A DNA stretch of 64,000 nucleotides from Spartobacteria bacterium (GCA_021324395.1 JAJPJG010000012.1:62001-126000); one strand, 5' to 3'. Counted from the first letter of the stretch, positions 1 to 7,894 are shown. Numbers and translations are program-made. Notes: generated from the sequence alone by a model not told the origin.

Positions 1-2
1 AA

Positions 3-785
3 GACCTGCCGACGGTCGCGACGACCGCCGCCGCGCCAATCGGCGATGCCACCTTCAATCTCTCAGCCACAAAACTGCCGCGCCTCGACGCGTTCCTAGC
101 ATACGTTGACGAGCATCCTGAGATTCCGCTCGCCGCAATCCAGACCGCGACGCTCGCGCTTACGGAAAACCTGCCCGTCAGCGCCTTTGCAAAATTCACC
201 ACGCCGGACGGCGGCGCGAAAAGCCAGCTCGACACCAGCGCGTTCAAGGCCGACACGAGCGACATCATCGCCGCGCTCATCGCGTTGCGCGACTCCGGGC
301 TCGATCAGAAACTCGCTCTCACCATTGATCCGCAGCTCAAAATCGAAGCGATGATCGATCCGCTCGCGCACGCCCTCGCGTTGCGCTACTACAGCATCGG
401 CGACGAGTGGGCGTATTGGAAAAACGAGCTGCTCACGGGCAATCTCGCGACGCGCCACTACGCGCTTTACGGCATCGCGCGCTTTTATCCCGACGTTGCC
501 GTGCAAATGCTGCCAACGTGGGCGCGCGCTGCACACACCAGCACGATCTTCCGCACCTCCGCGATCCAGGCGCTCGCGGAAACGCAGCGTCCCGAGGCGC
601 TCACAGCGTTGCGCCAGCTCGAGACCGAACTCGGCGCTGCCACCGACCTCGGCAAAACCGCGCACATCGCCGCGAACTACCTCGACACGCAGTTCACCAA
701 ATCCCCGGTGACAAAAATCAGCATCGCCTTCCGCGCGTCGAAACCGCTGCCCGAGCAAAAACCGGCGATCGCAGCGACGAACTGA
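3..785 (+). CDS. C-terminal part of an unknown protein (5' end outside window)
   Basis: The frame is open from the window edge to a TGA at 783-785, giving about 260 residues of the C-terminal part. No family is recognised. The second half (from about nt 350) is Ala/Leu-rich and helical, with repeated stretches such as ATRHYALYGIARF and FRTSAIQALAETQRPEALTALRQLE that look HEAT-like. The first half (SATKLPRLDAFLAYVDEHPEIPLAAI) could belong to a HEAT or armadillo solenoid or a larger enzyme domain. No catalytic motif or membrane segment is visible. The gene ends 60 nt before the next start, so it may share a transcript with the operon that follows. Function is unknown. Confidence 0.7.
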   Translation, partial: DLPTVATTAAAPIGDATFNLSATKLPRLDAFLAYVDEHPEIPLAAIQTATLALTENLPVSAFAKFTTPDGGAKSQLDTSAFKADTSDIIAALIALRDSGLDQKLALTIDPQLKIEAMIDPLAHALALRYYSIGDEWAYWKNELLTGNLATRHYALYGIARFYPDVAVQMLPTWARAAHTSTIFRTSAIQALAETQRPEALTALRQLETELGAATDLGKTAHIAANYLDTQFTKSPVTKISIAFRASKPLPEQKPAIAATN

Positions 786-845
786 TCGTTTCAAACGAGC
801 AGCTTTTGCCTCGCGGATTGTTGAACGCGCTGGCAGCATCGCGCG

Positions 846-1241
846 ATGATTCCGGCTGAACCGCCACGCTTGCGCGCGTTGCGCATATTGCTCGTGCTCG
901 ACGCGACAGTGCTTTTTTTGCTCGGCCTGCTTTTGATCGTCGCGCCGCGGCAGGTGGAAATCGCGTTTCACTTTGCCGATCTGCCGGCTGGCGTGAGTTA
1001 TCTCATCGGGTTGTGGGGCTGCGTGTTTGCGACGATGGCGATCGGTTACGGCGTGGCGGCGCTCGATCCGCTGCGGCATGCGGTGTGGGTGCAGGTCGGC
1101 ATCGCGCGTGGGGCGCTGGAGTGCATTTTCGGTGTGATCAGTATAGCGCGCGGGATTGTGACGTGGCAGCAGGCCGGCTTCGGCATCGTGATCGCGGCGT
1201 TCATTACGATCGCCTACGCGGCTTTGTATCCGCGAAAATGA
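846..1241 (+). CDS. small four-helix membrane protein, first of a coupled operon
   Basis: A 131-residue protein starting at ATG 846. It has about four hydrophobic segments (residues about 15-33, 45-72, 82-100 and 107-127) joined by short loops; the N-terminus carries Arg and the protein ends RK. No family is recognised. Its stop overlaps the next start (ATGA at 1238-1241), so translation is probably coupled to the small gene behind it. It sits upstream of a radical SAM enzyme and an Lgt-like transferase, so a role with a membrane or lipid substrate is likely but inferred only from context. Confidence 0.75.
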   Translation: MIPAEPPRLRALRILLVLDATVLFLLGLLLIVAPRQVEIAFHFADLPAGVSYLIGLWGCVFATMAIGYGVAALDPLRHAVWVQVGIARGALECIFGVISIARGIVTWQQAGFGIVIAAFITIAYAALYPRK

Positions 1242-1426
1242 ATTTCGTGTCGATTCTTCTGCTTGCGGTTCTTGTTGTTTTTGGAGGCGGCTATGCGCTG
1301 GGACGCGCGTTGTTTGAGAAATCGAAGAATCGCGAGGTCGCGGCGATTCTCTGCGGTTTCGCGGCGTTGTTCGTTGTCTCGGCGATTGCGTTTGCCGGTT
1401 GCGTCGCCGCTTTCAGCAAAATCTGA
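1238..1426 (+). CDS. 62-aa membrane protein with C-terminal AIAFAGC motif
   Basis: A 62-residue two-helix protein starting at ATG 1238, which overlaps the previous stop. Hydrophobic segments are residues about 3-24 and 35-58, separated by a charged loop (EKSKNRE). Residues 49-55 read AIAFAGC. The same seven residues occur at 85-91 of the next protein, encoded with four synonymous differences, so the likeness is not a recent DNA duplication. The motif resembles a lipobox (residue-Ala-Gly-Cys) but lies near the C-terminus, unlike a lipoprotein signal peptide. Its stop overlaps the next ATG (1426). No family is known to me. Confidence 0.7.
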   Translation: MNFVSILLLAVLVVFGGGYALGRALFEKSKNREVAAILCGFAALFVVSAIAFAGCVAAFSKI

Positions 1427-1731
1427 TGAGCAAGCCGCCGATTCCATCGTGGCAATGGTCGATGATCATCGCGCCCGGCGCGGTGAGTGTGGCGATGACG
1501 GCGTTTGGAAAAATGCTGCCGCGCGACCAGGAGATCGTGCCGAGCATCATCGGCGTGCTCGCTGCGTTGCTGCTGAGCGTAGTCGTTTCGTTTTTCCTCA
1601 TGCGCCGCGCGGAAAGTGTCGGGCAACTGATCGGCTTCGGAATGCTGCTGAGCGTCGGTCTCGCGATTCTGAATTTCGCAATCGCGTTCGCCGGCTGCGC
1701 TGCGATGAATCCGCACATGGATTTCCGATGA
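1426..1731 (+). CDS. 101-aa membrane protein with C-terminal AIAFAGC motif
   Basis: A 101-residue protein starting at ATG 1426 inside TGATG, directly at the previous stop. It has three probable membrane segments (about 12-28, 39-59 and 66-92). Residues 85-91 are AIAFAGC, as in the preceding 62-residue protein, followed by a short hydrophilic tail (AAMNPHMDFR). Its stop overlaps the start of the radical SAM gene (ATGA at 1728-1731). The two motif-bearing proteins may be distant paralogues or partner subunits. Function is unknown; substrate, partner or anchor of the two enzymes downstream are all possible. Confidence 0.7.
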   Translation: MSKPPIPSWQWSMIIAPGAVSVAMTAFGKMLPRDQEIVPSIIGVLAALLLSVVVSFFLMRRAESVGQLIGFGMLLSVGLAILNFAIAFAGCAAMNPHMDFR

Positions 1732-3170
1732 GCCTCGCTTTCATCAGCGAAACTCTGCTCAAGCGCACGACGAGCCGCTGCCCGACATGCCACGCGGCGT
1801 GCCCGGCGGAAGTCTGGAAAGTGAGCGAAGGCAAGCAGGCGAAAATTTTCTTCAAGCGGACTTGCGCGGACCATGGCGCGACGACGAACTGCATCAGCTC
1901 GGACGCGCGTTTTTACTGGCTGGCGCAGGGCGATCCGCAAAACGCCTGTTGCGGCGGAAAAGCGTGCTGCGCGGATGAGAACGGCGCGGACGGCACGCTC
2001 GGGCGAAATGCGAACGTCAATTTAGCCACGGATGAACACGGATTGAACACAGATCAGAAAAAATCCGTGTCGCATCCGTTTTCATCCGTGGCTGATATCC
2101 CCGCTCGTTTTGAACAACTCAGCACCTGCCTTGCGCTGATCGAGATCGTCAACTCGTGCAACCTCGCGTGCCCGACGTGCTACGCCGATTCGCCCGTCGG
2201 CGCGAGCGGCGCGAAGCTCGACGCCGTGCCGTTCGATGATCTCAAAACGCGCATCCAGGGGGTGATCGATCGCAAAGGCGGCATTGAGATTTTGCAGCTC
2301 TCCGGCGGCGAGCCGACGCTGCATCCGCAGTTCTTCGAGCTGGTGCAATGGGCGCAGGCGCACGAAAAAATCGATTACCTTTTGCTCAACACAAACGGCG
2401 TCCGCATTGCGAACGACGACGCCTTTGCCGACCGGCTCGCGAAGACGTTTCGCTACGGGAAATTCCAGCTCTATTTGCAGTTCGACGGCGTGCAGGAAAA
2501 CGGCCAGCGCGAATTGCGCGGCGGCGATTTTCGCGCGATGCGCGTCCGGGCGATCGAGCGCTGCGGCGCTATGAACCTGCCGGTGACGCTCGCGATGACG
2601 GTCACGCCACAGAATCTGCCGCACCTCTGGGACACGATCGAGTTCGGGCTAATATTCCCGCACGTCCGCGGCGTCGCGTTTCAGCCGAGATTCGAGAGCG
2701 GGCGCATTCCGATCCAAAATCCAAAATCGGAAATCCCAAATCTAAACACCGCCGACATCATCCTCGCTGCCGTCGAGCAATCGCGTGGCAAACTACGCTA
2801 CGAAGACTTCACGCCGCTCCCGTGCGGCGACCCAAACTGCGCGACGATCGGTTATTTGCTCAAGACCGCCGCCGGCGTCCGCTCGATCAGCGACTTCGTC
2901 AACTTCGCCGACGTGCAGGGTTTTCTCCGCGATAAAGTCCGCTACTCACTCGCCGATCTCTCGCGCTGCGGCTGCGAAAACGAGCCGCTCGGCGAACTGC
3001 TGCACGCCTTCGAGATGGATGAGACAAACACGTTCCGCCTTTTCATCAAGCCATTCATGGACGCGTGGACGTGGGACGAAGACCGCATCGACCGCTGTTG
3101 CACGCACGTCATCCGCCCCGACGGGAAGCTGGATTCGTTTTGCCGGTATTATTCCGGCTTCGACAAATGA
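1728..3170 (+). CDS. radical SAM enzyme of the Tes/MJ0619 (membrane-spanning lipid synthase-like) type
   Basis: 480 residues from ATG 1728. The radical SAM cluster motif is C144-NLA-C148-PT-C151, followed by SGGEP at 192-196. The N-terminus has a rubredoxin-like Cys set (CPTC at 18-21, C25, then TCADHG at 45-50). The C-terminus reads RCCTHVIRPDGKLDSFC. These three features together are typical of the MJ0619/Tes family, which includes archaeal tetraether lipid synthase and bacterial homologues proposed to join lipid tails; the assignment rests on recalled motifs. An extra Cys-rich patch (CC at 74-75 and 80-81) precedes residues 99-123, which are encoded by a palindromic repeat element. Residues about 328-342 are encoded by a 7-bp periodic repeat. 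The stop overlaps the Lgt-like start (ATGA at 3167). The lipid substrate is inferred. Confidence 0.8.
   Translation: MSLAFISETLLKRTTSRCPTCHAACPAEVWKVSEGKQAKIFFKRTCADHGATTNCISSDARFYWLAQGDPQNACCGGKACCADENGADGTLGRNANVNLATDEHGLNTDQKKSVSHPFSSVADIPARFEQLSTCLALIEIVNSCNLACPTCYADSPVGASGAKLDAVPFDDLKTRIQGVIDRKGGIEILQLSGGEPTLHPQFFELVQWAQAHEKIDYLLLNTNGVRIANDDAFADRLAKTFRYGKFQLYLQFDGVQENGQRELRGGDFRAMRVRAIERCGAMNLPVTLAMTVTPQNLPHLWDTIEFGLIFPHVRGVAFQPRFESGRIPIQNPKSEIPNLNTADIILAAVEQSRGKLRYEDFTPLPCGDPNCATIGYLLKTAAGVRSISDFVNFADVQGFLRDKVRYSLADLSRCGCENEPLGELLHAFEMDETNTFRLFIKPFMDAWTWDEDRIDRCCTHVIRPDGKLDSFCRYYSGFDK
2024..2093. repeat. 70-bp palindromic repeat element inside a coding sequence
   Basis: A perfect 13-bp inverted repeat (AGCCACGGATGAA at 2024-2036 and its complement at 2081-2093) encloses a second one (ACACGGAT at 2036-2043 with ATCCGTGT at 2063-2070). 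The element is read in frame as residues 99-123 of the radical SAM protein, in a variable linker between the N-terminal Cys region and the SAM barrel. Elements of this wording (CCACGGATGAACACGGAT) are dispersed, mostly intergenic repeats in several environmental bacteria, as far as I recall. Confidence 0.8.
2711..2746. repeat. 7-bp periodic CCAAAAT repeat inside a coding sequence
   Basis: About five degenerate copies of a 7-bp unit (ATCCAAA) run through the radical SAM gene. They are translated as the low-complexity stretch IPIQNPKSEIPNLN. The same unit occurs in both orientations at the 5' end of the TIGR03790 gene near 63013-63111. Confidence 0.7.
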
Positions 3171-3910
3171 CCGCGTCGCCCTACGGCTTCCTGATGCTCG
3201 TGGGCATCGGCGTGAGCATTGCGTTCTGGCGACGGGTCGCCAAGCGTGATGACCGGCTGATGCTCATTTACATCGCCGCGCTCACCGGCGCGTTTCTCGG
3301 CGCGAAGCTCATTTACATCGCGGCGGAAGGCTGGCTGCACTTCGGCGCGCCGGATATGTGGCTGCAACTTGCGACTGGAAAATCGATCCTCGGCGCGCTC
3401 ATGGGCGGATTCGCCGCGGTCGAGATCGCGAAAAAATACACCGGCTACCGCAGCGTTACCGGCGATTGGTTTGCGACCATCGTGCCGGTGAGTGTCGCGA
3501 TTGGCCGCATCGGCTGTCTGCTGCACGGCTGTTGCCTCGGCGAAATCTGCGAACCGGCGCAGTGGTGGACGCTGCGTGACGCCACGGGCGTTCCGCGCTG
3601 GCCGGCGGTGCCGATCGAAATCGCGTTCAATCTTCTTGCCGCCGCGACCTTTCTCATCCTGCGCCGAAAGCGCTTGCTCACCGGCCAGCATTTTCATCTC
3701 TACATGATCGCCTATGGCCTGTTCCGCTTCGCGCACGAATTCGTCCGCGACACCCCGCGAGTCGTCCCCGGCATCTCCGGCTACCAAATCGCCGCGCTCG
3801 TGCTCGCGCTCATGGGCGCAGTTGGCTTTTTGATTCGGCAAAAACGGGCGATTGATGAGAAAGCGGAGGGCGCTGTCACGGTTCGCGACGCTTTGGCCGC
3901 AAAACCGTAG
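3167..3910 (+). CDS. Lgt-like membrane transferase (prolipoprotein diacylglyceryl transferase family)
   Basis: 247 residues from ATG 3167, overlapping the radical SAM stop. It has about seven membrane segments. Lgt-type landmarks are GRIGC at 113-117 (Lgt signature GRIGN; R114 matches the essential Arg), the PAVPIE stretch near 146-151 matching the PSQLYE region, and FRFAHEFVRDTPR at 186-198, where a late Arg is conserved in Lgt. Departures from classical Lgt are no His in the GGxxG region near 70-85 where E. coli has its essential His, and a Cys-rich signature C117-LLHG-C122-C123. It therefore looks like a paralogue with an altered substrate rather than the housekeeping Lgt. Coupling to a lipid-type radical SAM enzyme supports a lipid donor or acceptor. 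The specific reaction is unknown. Confidence 0.8.
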   Translation: MTASPYGFLMLVGIGVSIAFWRRVAKRDDRLMLIYIAALTGAFLGAKLIYIAAEGWLHFGAPDMWLQLATGKSILGALMGGFAAVEIAKKYTGYRSVTGDWFATIVPVSVAIGRIGCLLHGCCLGEICEPAQWWTLRDATGVPRWPAVPIEIAFNLLAAATFLILRRKRLLTGQHFHLYMIAYGLFRFAHEFVRDTPRVVPGISGYQIAALVLALMGAVGFLIRQKRAIDEKAEGAVTVRDALAAKP

Positions 3911-3982
3911 CTCTCCACGTCACAAGCATAACTTTGTTTACCTCAAACAAACCTAACTAGATTCAAGAACATCCACGCTGCG

Positions 3983-5773
3983 TTACTTCCGAGGCTGCAT
4001 CATCTGCTGCTTGCGTTGCAGCACGGCTTCGAGGTTTTGCTGCGCTTGCACCATGTTAGGCGCGATTTTTAGCGCGGCTTCAAACTCAGCGGCGGCGCCG
4101 TCGAGGTCGCCGATCTGGATCAATGTGTAGCCGAGGTTGCAATGCGTGTTCGGGTTGTTCGGGTCCATCGCGATGGAGGCGCGGTATTGCTCCACGGCTT
4201 CGTCGAATTTGCCGATGCTGCCGAGCGCGTTTGCGAGGTTGGTGCGCATCGACGGGTCGTCCTTGATCTGGATGGCGCGTCGGTATTCCTCAATGGCACG
4301 TTTCATCATTTCGGGGTCGAGCGTGTGGTCGGGGCGCTGTGCGAAGGTGGCGTATCCGAGGCCGAGGTTGTTGTGGACCTCGGGGTTTTCCGGCTTGAGC
4401 TCGACGGCGCGCGCGAAGTGTTTAAAAGCGGCCGCTTTGCTCGCCATGTCGCCTTTCATGAAAAGCGCCGCGCCGAGGTGATTGTGCCCCTGCCATGTGT
4501 CGGGGTTTTTCTCGAGCGTAGTCCGCCAGAGCGTTTCTTCGTCCTTAAAAATCGACGCATGCGCCAAGCTCACGCCTGCAAACACGGCAACGACGACCAC
4601 TGCGAATCCGGTGAGGAGCGGACGCAGGTTCCGACGCCGATCCGCAAGCCACGTGCCGCCGCCGGCGAGCAGCGCGATGATGCTGATGACGGATAGATAT
4701 TCAAAATGATCCGCAGGCAGCGTGAGCCGCATGTAGGACATTTTGAAAAAGCCGAGCACGGGCCCGAGCGTGATGATGTAATACGCCATCGCGCAAAATG
4801 TCGCCTTTGCCCACGAATGGCGGTAGCGCCATAAGATGAACATCGCGATGACGAGCGCGATGCCGGGCAGGAATTGCCACGCCTGCGGCGGATCGATGTG
4901 CCACTTTGGATAAATCACGATGAGCCAGAACGGCAGCAGCGCGTTGAAGAGATAAAACCACGGGAGCATTCCCGCGCCGGCCAGACGCGACCAGAATCCG
5001 CCGATCGGGATGACCTCGGTGCCGATCGCGCGCTCGTTTTGGAATTTGAGCGTGACGTAGCCGAGCGCGACCGCAGCGAGGAAGAATGGAATTGTTCGTA
5101 GCACGTCCTGCTTCGTGATTTTGCCGCGCTGCCAGAATGCGCAGATCAACAGCACGAATGGAAACGGCACGACCGACGTTTTGCAAAGCAGCGACGCGAC
5201 GAACAAAATGATCGACTCGATGTAGCACCGCTTTTTTTGCTGCTGCTCAAAATTCAAATACGCCAGCAGCGCGAGCAGGAAGAATACGAGCGAGAACGTG
5301 TTTTTTAATTCCGAAATCCACGCGACCGATTCGACGTTCACCGGATGAATGCCGAACAGCAGCGCCGCGAGCGCCGCGCCGGGCACGCGCAGTTTTTGCA
5401 GGACGAGCCAGATCAGCACGGCGTCGAATCCGTGAATCAGGATGTTCACGATGTGATAGCCGGAGGAGTTGATGCCCCAGAGCTGCCACTCGATCCATTG
5501 CAGCGTCGATTTGAGCGGGAAGTAGTCGGCGGTCGTGTTTTGAAACCAGATTTTGAAAAGGCCGTCAGGCGCCTGGATGAGGCGGTTCGCAGTGATCTCC
5601 TGGTCGTCGTCCCAGATGTAGGCGGCGGTCATCGCCGGGATGTAGATGACGACCGACGAAAAGAAAATTGCAAGCGCGATGAGGAGCGCGTTCGTGTTCA
5701 CCGCAGGCGCTGGTGCCGCGGGCTCTGAGCGCTGCGATATTTTCAGTTTTTGTTTCGATTTTTTTTGGGCCAT
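3983..5773 (-). CDS. TMTC-like multi-pass membrane protein with C-terminal TPR repeats
   Basis: 596 residues. The N-terminus is basic (KKSKQKLK), the first membrane segment is about 29-50, and it is followed by an acidic loop (YIWDDDQEI) like the DD motif of GT-C glycosyltransferases. About ten more membrane segments run to about residue 415. From about 430 to 590 there are four or five TPR units (NHLGAALF, NNLGLGYA, TNLANALG, CNLGYTL). This architecture matches the TMTC-type O-mannosyltransferases and bacterial relatives. A role in transferring sugar from a lipid carrier to envelope proteins is inferred. It is convergent with the Lgt-like gene and divergent from yicC. Confidence 0.7.
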   Translation of the reverse strand: MAQKKSKQKLKISQRSEPAAPAPAVNTNALLIALAIFFSSVVIYIPAMTAAYIWDDDQEITANRLIQAPDGLFKIWFQNTTADYFPLKSTLQWIEWQLWGINSSGYHIVNILIHGFDAVLIWLVLQKLRVPGAALAALLFGIHPVNVESVAWISELKNTFSLVFFLLALLAYLNFEQQQKKRCYIESIILFVASLLCKTSVVPFPFVLLICAFWQRGKITKQDVLRTIPFFLAAVALGYVTLKFQNERAIGTEVIPIGGFWSRLAGAGMLPWFYLFNALLPFWLIVIYPKWHIDPPQAWQFLPGIALVIAMFILWRYRHSWAKATFCAMAYYIITLGPVLGFFKMSYMRLTLPADHFEYLSVISIIALLAGGGTWLADRRRNLRPLLTGFAVVVVAVFAGVSLAHASIFKDEETLWRTTLEKNPDTWQGHNHLGAALFMKGDMASKAAAFKHFARAVELKPENPEVHNNLGLGYATFAQRPDHTLDPEMMKRAIEEYRRAIQIKDDPSMRTNLANALGSIGKFDEAVEQYRASIAMDPNNPNTHCNLGYTLIQIGDLDGAAAEFEAALKIAPNMVQAQQNLEAVLQRKQQMMQPRK

Positions 5774-5852
5774 TCGGGAGGTGCGCGAGATGTTAACGAT
5801 TCGCGGGGCGATTTCTATTTGTAATTTGCACCCGCATTTTTAATCTCCACGC

Positions 5853-6728
5853 ATGAGAAGCATGACCGGCTACGGCCGGGGCCAGAGCGCGTTCAATGGC
5901 ACCAAATTCAGCGTCGAGCTCAATTCCGTCAACCGCAAGCAAAGCGATGTCACGGTGAGTCTCCCGCGCGAACTCGCCGAGCTCGAGCCGCGTGTGCGCG
6001 ACGTGATCAATGCGCACGTTTCGCGCGGCCGTCTCAATGTCGTCGTCACGTTTCACAACAGCGCGGCGGCGTCTCCAAAAGCCACGCTCGATACCACGCT
6101 GGCGCGCACTTACTACCGCGCGATGGTCGATTTGCAAAAGGAACTCGATGCGAGTGGCGAGATTAGCATCGAGACCGTGCTGCGCGCGCCCGGTGTATTG
6201 CGACAGCCGGAGGAAACGTTGAAAATCGACGACGCGTGGGGCCACGTCGAAACCGCGCTCAACGACGCGCTGAGCGACTTGATCAAAATGCGCGAACGCG
6301 AAGGCAAACATCTCGCGAAGGACATGATCAAGCGGCTGAAACTCGTGCGCCAATCGTTGCGGAAAATCCATCAGCTTCATCCGGGCGTCGTCAAAAAATA
6401 CCGGCAGGCGCTGCACGAGCGCGTCCAGCGCGCGGGACTCGAGATCGCGCCGGACGACGATCGGCTCGTGAAGGAAGTGATTTTTTTCGCCGACAAATCG
6501 GACATCAGCGAAGAGCTCACGCGTTTGGAAAGTCATCTCGCGCAATTCGCGCACACGCTCCGCAAGACGGAGCCGGTCGGTCGCACGCTCGATTTCATCA
6601 CGCAGGAAATTTACCGCGAGTTCAACACGCTTGGCGCAAAAGCGAACGACGCGGAAATTTCGCAACACGTCGTCACGTGCAAAGCGGAAATGGAAAAAAT
6701 CCGCGAACAGATTCAAAACATTGAATAG
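5853..6728 (+). CDS. yicC: YicC family protein
   Basis: 291 residues, normal family length. The N-terminus MRSMTGYGRG is the family hallmark. The N-terminal domain (about 1-155) contains SVELNSVNRK, and the C-terminal DUF1732 segment (about 205-291) contains RLVKEVIFFADKSDISEELTRLESH and the terminal GRTLDFITQEIYREFNTLGAKAND block. E. coli YicC is an endoribonuclease or RNase adaptor involved in small-RNA turnover. It stands just before gmk, an arrangement common in bacteria, and its last codons overlap the proposed TTG start of gmk. Confidence 0.95.
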   Translation: MRSMTGYGRGQSAFNGTKFSVELNSVNRKQSDVTVSLPRELAELEPRVRDVINAHVSRGRLNVVVTFHNSAAASPKATLDTTLARTYYRAMVDLQKELDASGEISIETVLRAPGVLRQPEETLKIDDAWGHVETALNDALSDLIKMREREGKHLAKDMIKRLKLVRQSLRKIHQLHPGVVKKYRQALHERVQRAGLEIAPDDDRLVKEVIFFADKSDISEELTRLESHLAQFAHTLRKTEPVGRTLDFITQEIYREFNTLGAKANDAEISQHVVTCKAEMEKIREQIQNIE

Positions 6729-7344
6729 CGAACCGCGCCGTCAGGGAATTTTGTTCGTCATCTCCGGTCCATCCGGCGCCGGAAAAACCACGCTGCTCGA
6801 CGGCTTGCGCAATTACTCCGATTTCGTTTACTCAATCTCCTGCACGACGCGCGCGCCGCGCCCCGGCGAGATCAATGGGCGCGATTATCACTTTTTGTCG
6901 CAGGAGGAATTTCAGCGCCGCATCGCGAACCTCGAGTTTCTCGAATACGCGCTCGTTCACGGAAATTACTACGGCACGCTGCTCGAGAGCGTGATGTCGC
7001 ATATCAAAAACGGCACCGATGTTTTGATCGATGTCGATATCCAGGGCGCGGCGATGATTCGCAATTACGGCGACGGCGCGCTGCGCGATTACATCGTCGA
7101 TGTTTTTTTGTCCGTTCCTAGTATGGCGGTATTGCGTCAGCGGCTCGCGAAACGTGCGACCGAAACTCCCGAGGCGCTCGCGATGCGTCTCGCGAACGCT
7201 GCCGCAGAGATGAAAAACTGGCGCGAATATCGTTACACCATTTTGAGCGGAACAGCGCAGGATGATCTCGATCGATTCCGCGCGATCATGCAGGCGGAGC
7301 GATTCGCGAGCAAACGGCTACTGCTCGATTTCGATCATGAATGA
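6721..7344 (+). CDS. gmk: guanylate kinase (TTG start)
   Basis: Phosphorylates GMP to GDP with ATP. A TTG at 6721 gives 207 residues, the usual length; the only upstream in-frame ATG would extend 30 residues deep into yicC, so the TTG is preferred. The P-loop GPSGAGKTT is at 16-24. The GMP-binding segment SISCTTRAPRPGEINGRDYHFLS follows at about 40-60, and Tyr and Glu of FLEYALVHGNYYGT are present. It overlaps the yicC stop by 8 nt and the coaC start by 8 nt. No rpoZ (RNA polymerase omega) gene lies behind gmk as in many bacteria. Confidence 0.93.
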   Translation: MNSEPRRQGILFVISGPSGAGKTTLLDGLRNYSDFVYSISCTTRAPRPGEINGRDYHFLSQEEFQRRIANLEFLEYALVHGNYYGTLLESVMSHIKNGTDVLIDVDIQGAAMIRNYGDGALRDYIVDVFLSVPSMAVLRQRLAKRATETPEALAMRLANAAAEMKNWREYRYTILSGTAQDDLDRFRAIMQAERFASKRLLLDFDHE

Positions 7345-7894
7345 CCCGCAAGATACCATCATCGTCGGCGTGACCGGCTCGATAGCTGCTTACAAAGCCG
7401 CCGATCTCGTGAGCAAACTGGTGAAGCGTGGCTACGAGGTGAATGTCGTGATGACGGATTGTGCGCGGCAATTCATCACGCCACTCACGTTGCAAACGCT
7501 CTCGAAAAATCCAGTGCTCATCAGTGTTTTCGACGAAACGGAAAGCTGGCGGCCGAGCCACATCGCGCTCGCAGATCGCGCATCGCTGCTGCTCGTCGCG
7601 CCGGCGACCGCGAACACGATTGCGGAACTCGCGCACGGCCTCGCGTCGAACGCGCTCTGCGAAATCGCGCTCGCCACACTTGCGCCCGTTTTGATCGCAC
7701 CGGCGATGAATGGCAAAATGTGGCTGCATGCCGCGACGCAGCAAAATGTCGAAATGCTAAAATCGCGCGGCGTGGAATTCATCGGCCCCGAGGAAGGCAT
7801 GCTCGCGTGCGGCTACGAGGGCATCGGGCGCTTGTGGGACGTGGAAGAAATCGTCACGCGCGCGGGCGAAATTCTCGCGCGGAAAAAAAATTGA
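7337..7894 (+). CDS. coaC: phosphopantothenoylcysteine decarboxylase, stand-alone
   Basis: 185-residue FMN flavoprotein of coenzyme A biosynthesis. It has [14 protein letters not shown] at 11-24, the active-site His (H75 in RPSHIALAD), the FMN-binding [18 protein letters not shown] block at 88-105 and the PAMNGKMW motif at 122-129. The substrate-recognition flap with its Cys is GMLACGYEG (C158). It ends where classical CoaBC proteins continue into the ligase domain; here the ligase is a separate ORF starting at the overlapping TTG 7891. Start ATG 7337 overlaps the gmk end. Confidence 0.92.
   Translation: MNDPQDTIIVGVTGSIAAYKAADLVSKLVKRGYEVNVVMTDCARQFITPLTLQTLSKNPVLISVFDETESWRPSHIALADRASLLLVAPATANTIAELAHGLASNALCEIALATLAPVLIAPAMNGKMWLHAATQQNVEMLKSRGVEFIGPEEGMLACGYEGIGRLWDVEEIVTRAGEILARKKN

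Noticed and set aside
96-1079. 327-codon minus-strand frame at the left edge
   Set aside because: Lies opposite the partial gene and a small membrane protein; composition is that of a reverse-complement shadow.
3933-3951. TTTGTTT/AAACAAA inverted repeat as bidirectional terminator between convergent genes
   Set aside because: The stem is only 7 bp and AT-rich, with no clear T tract on either side; too weak to call.
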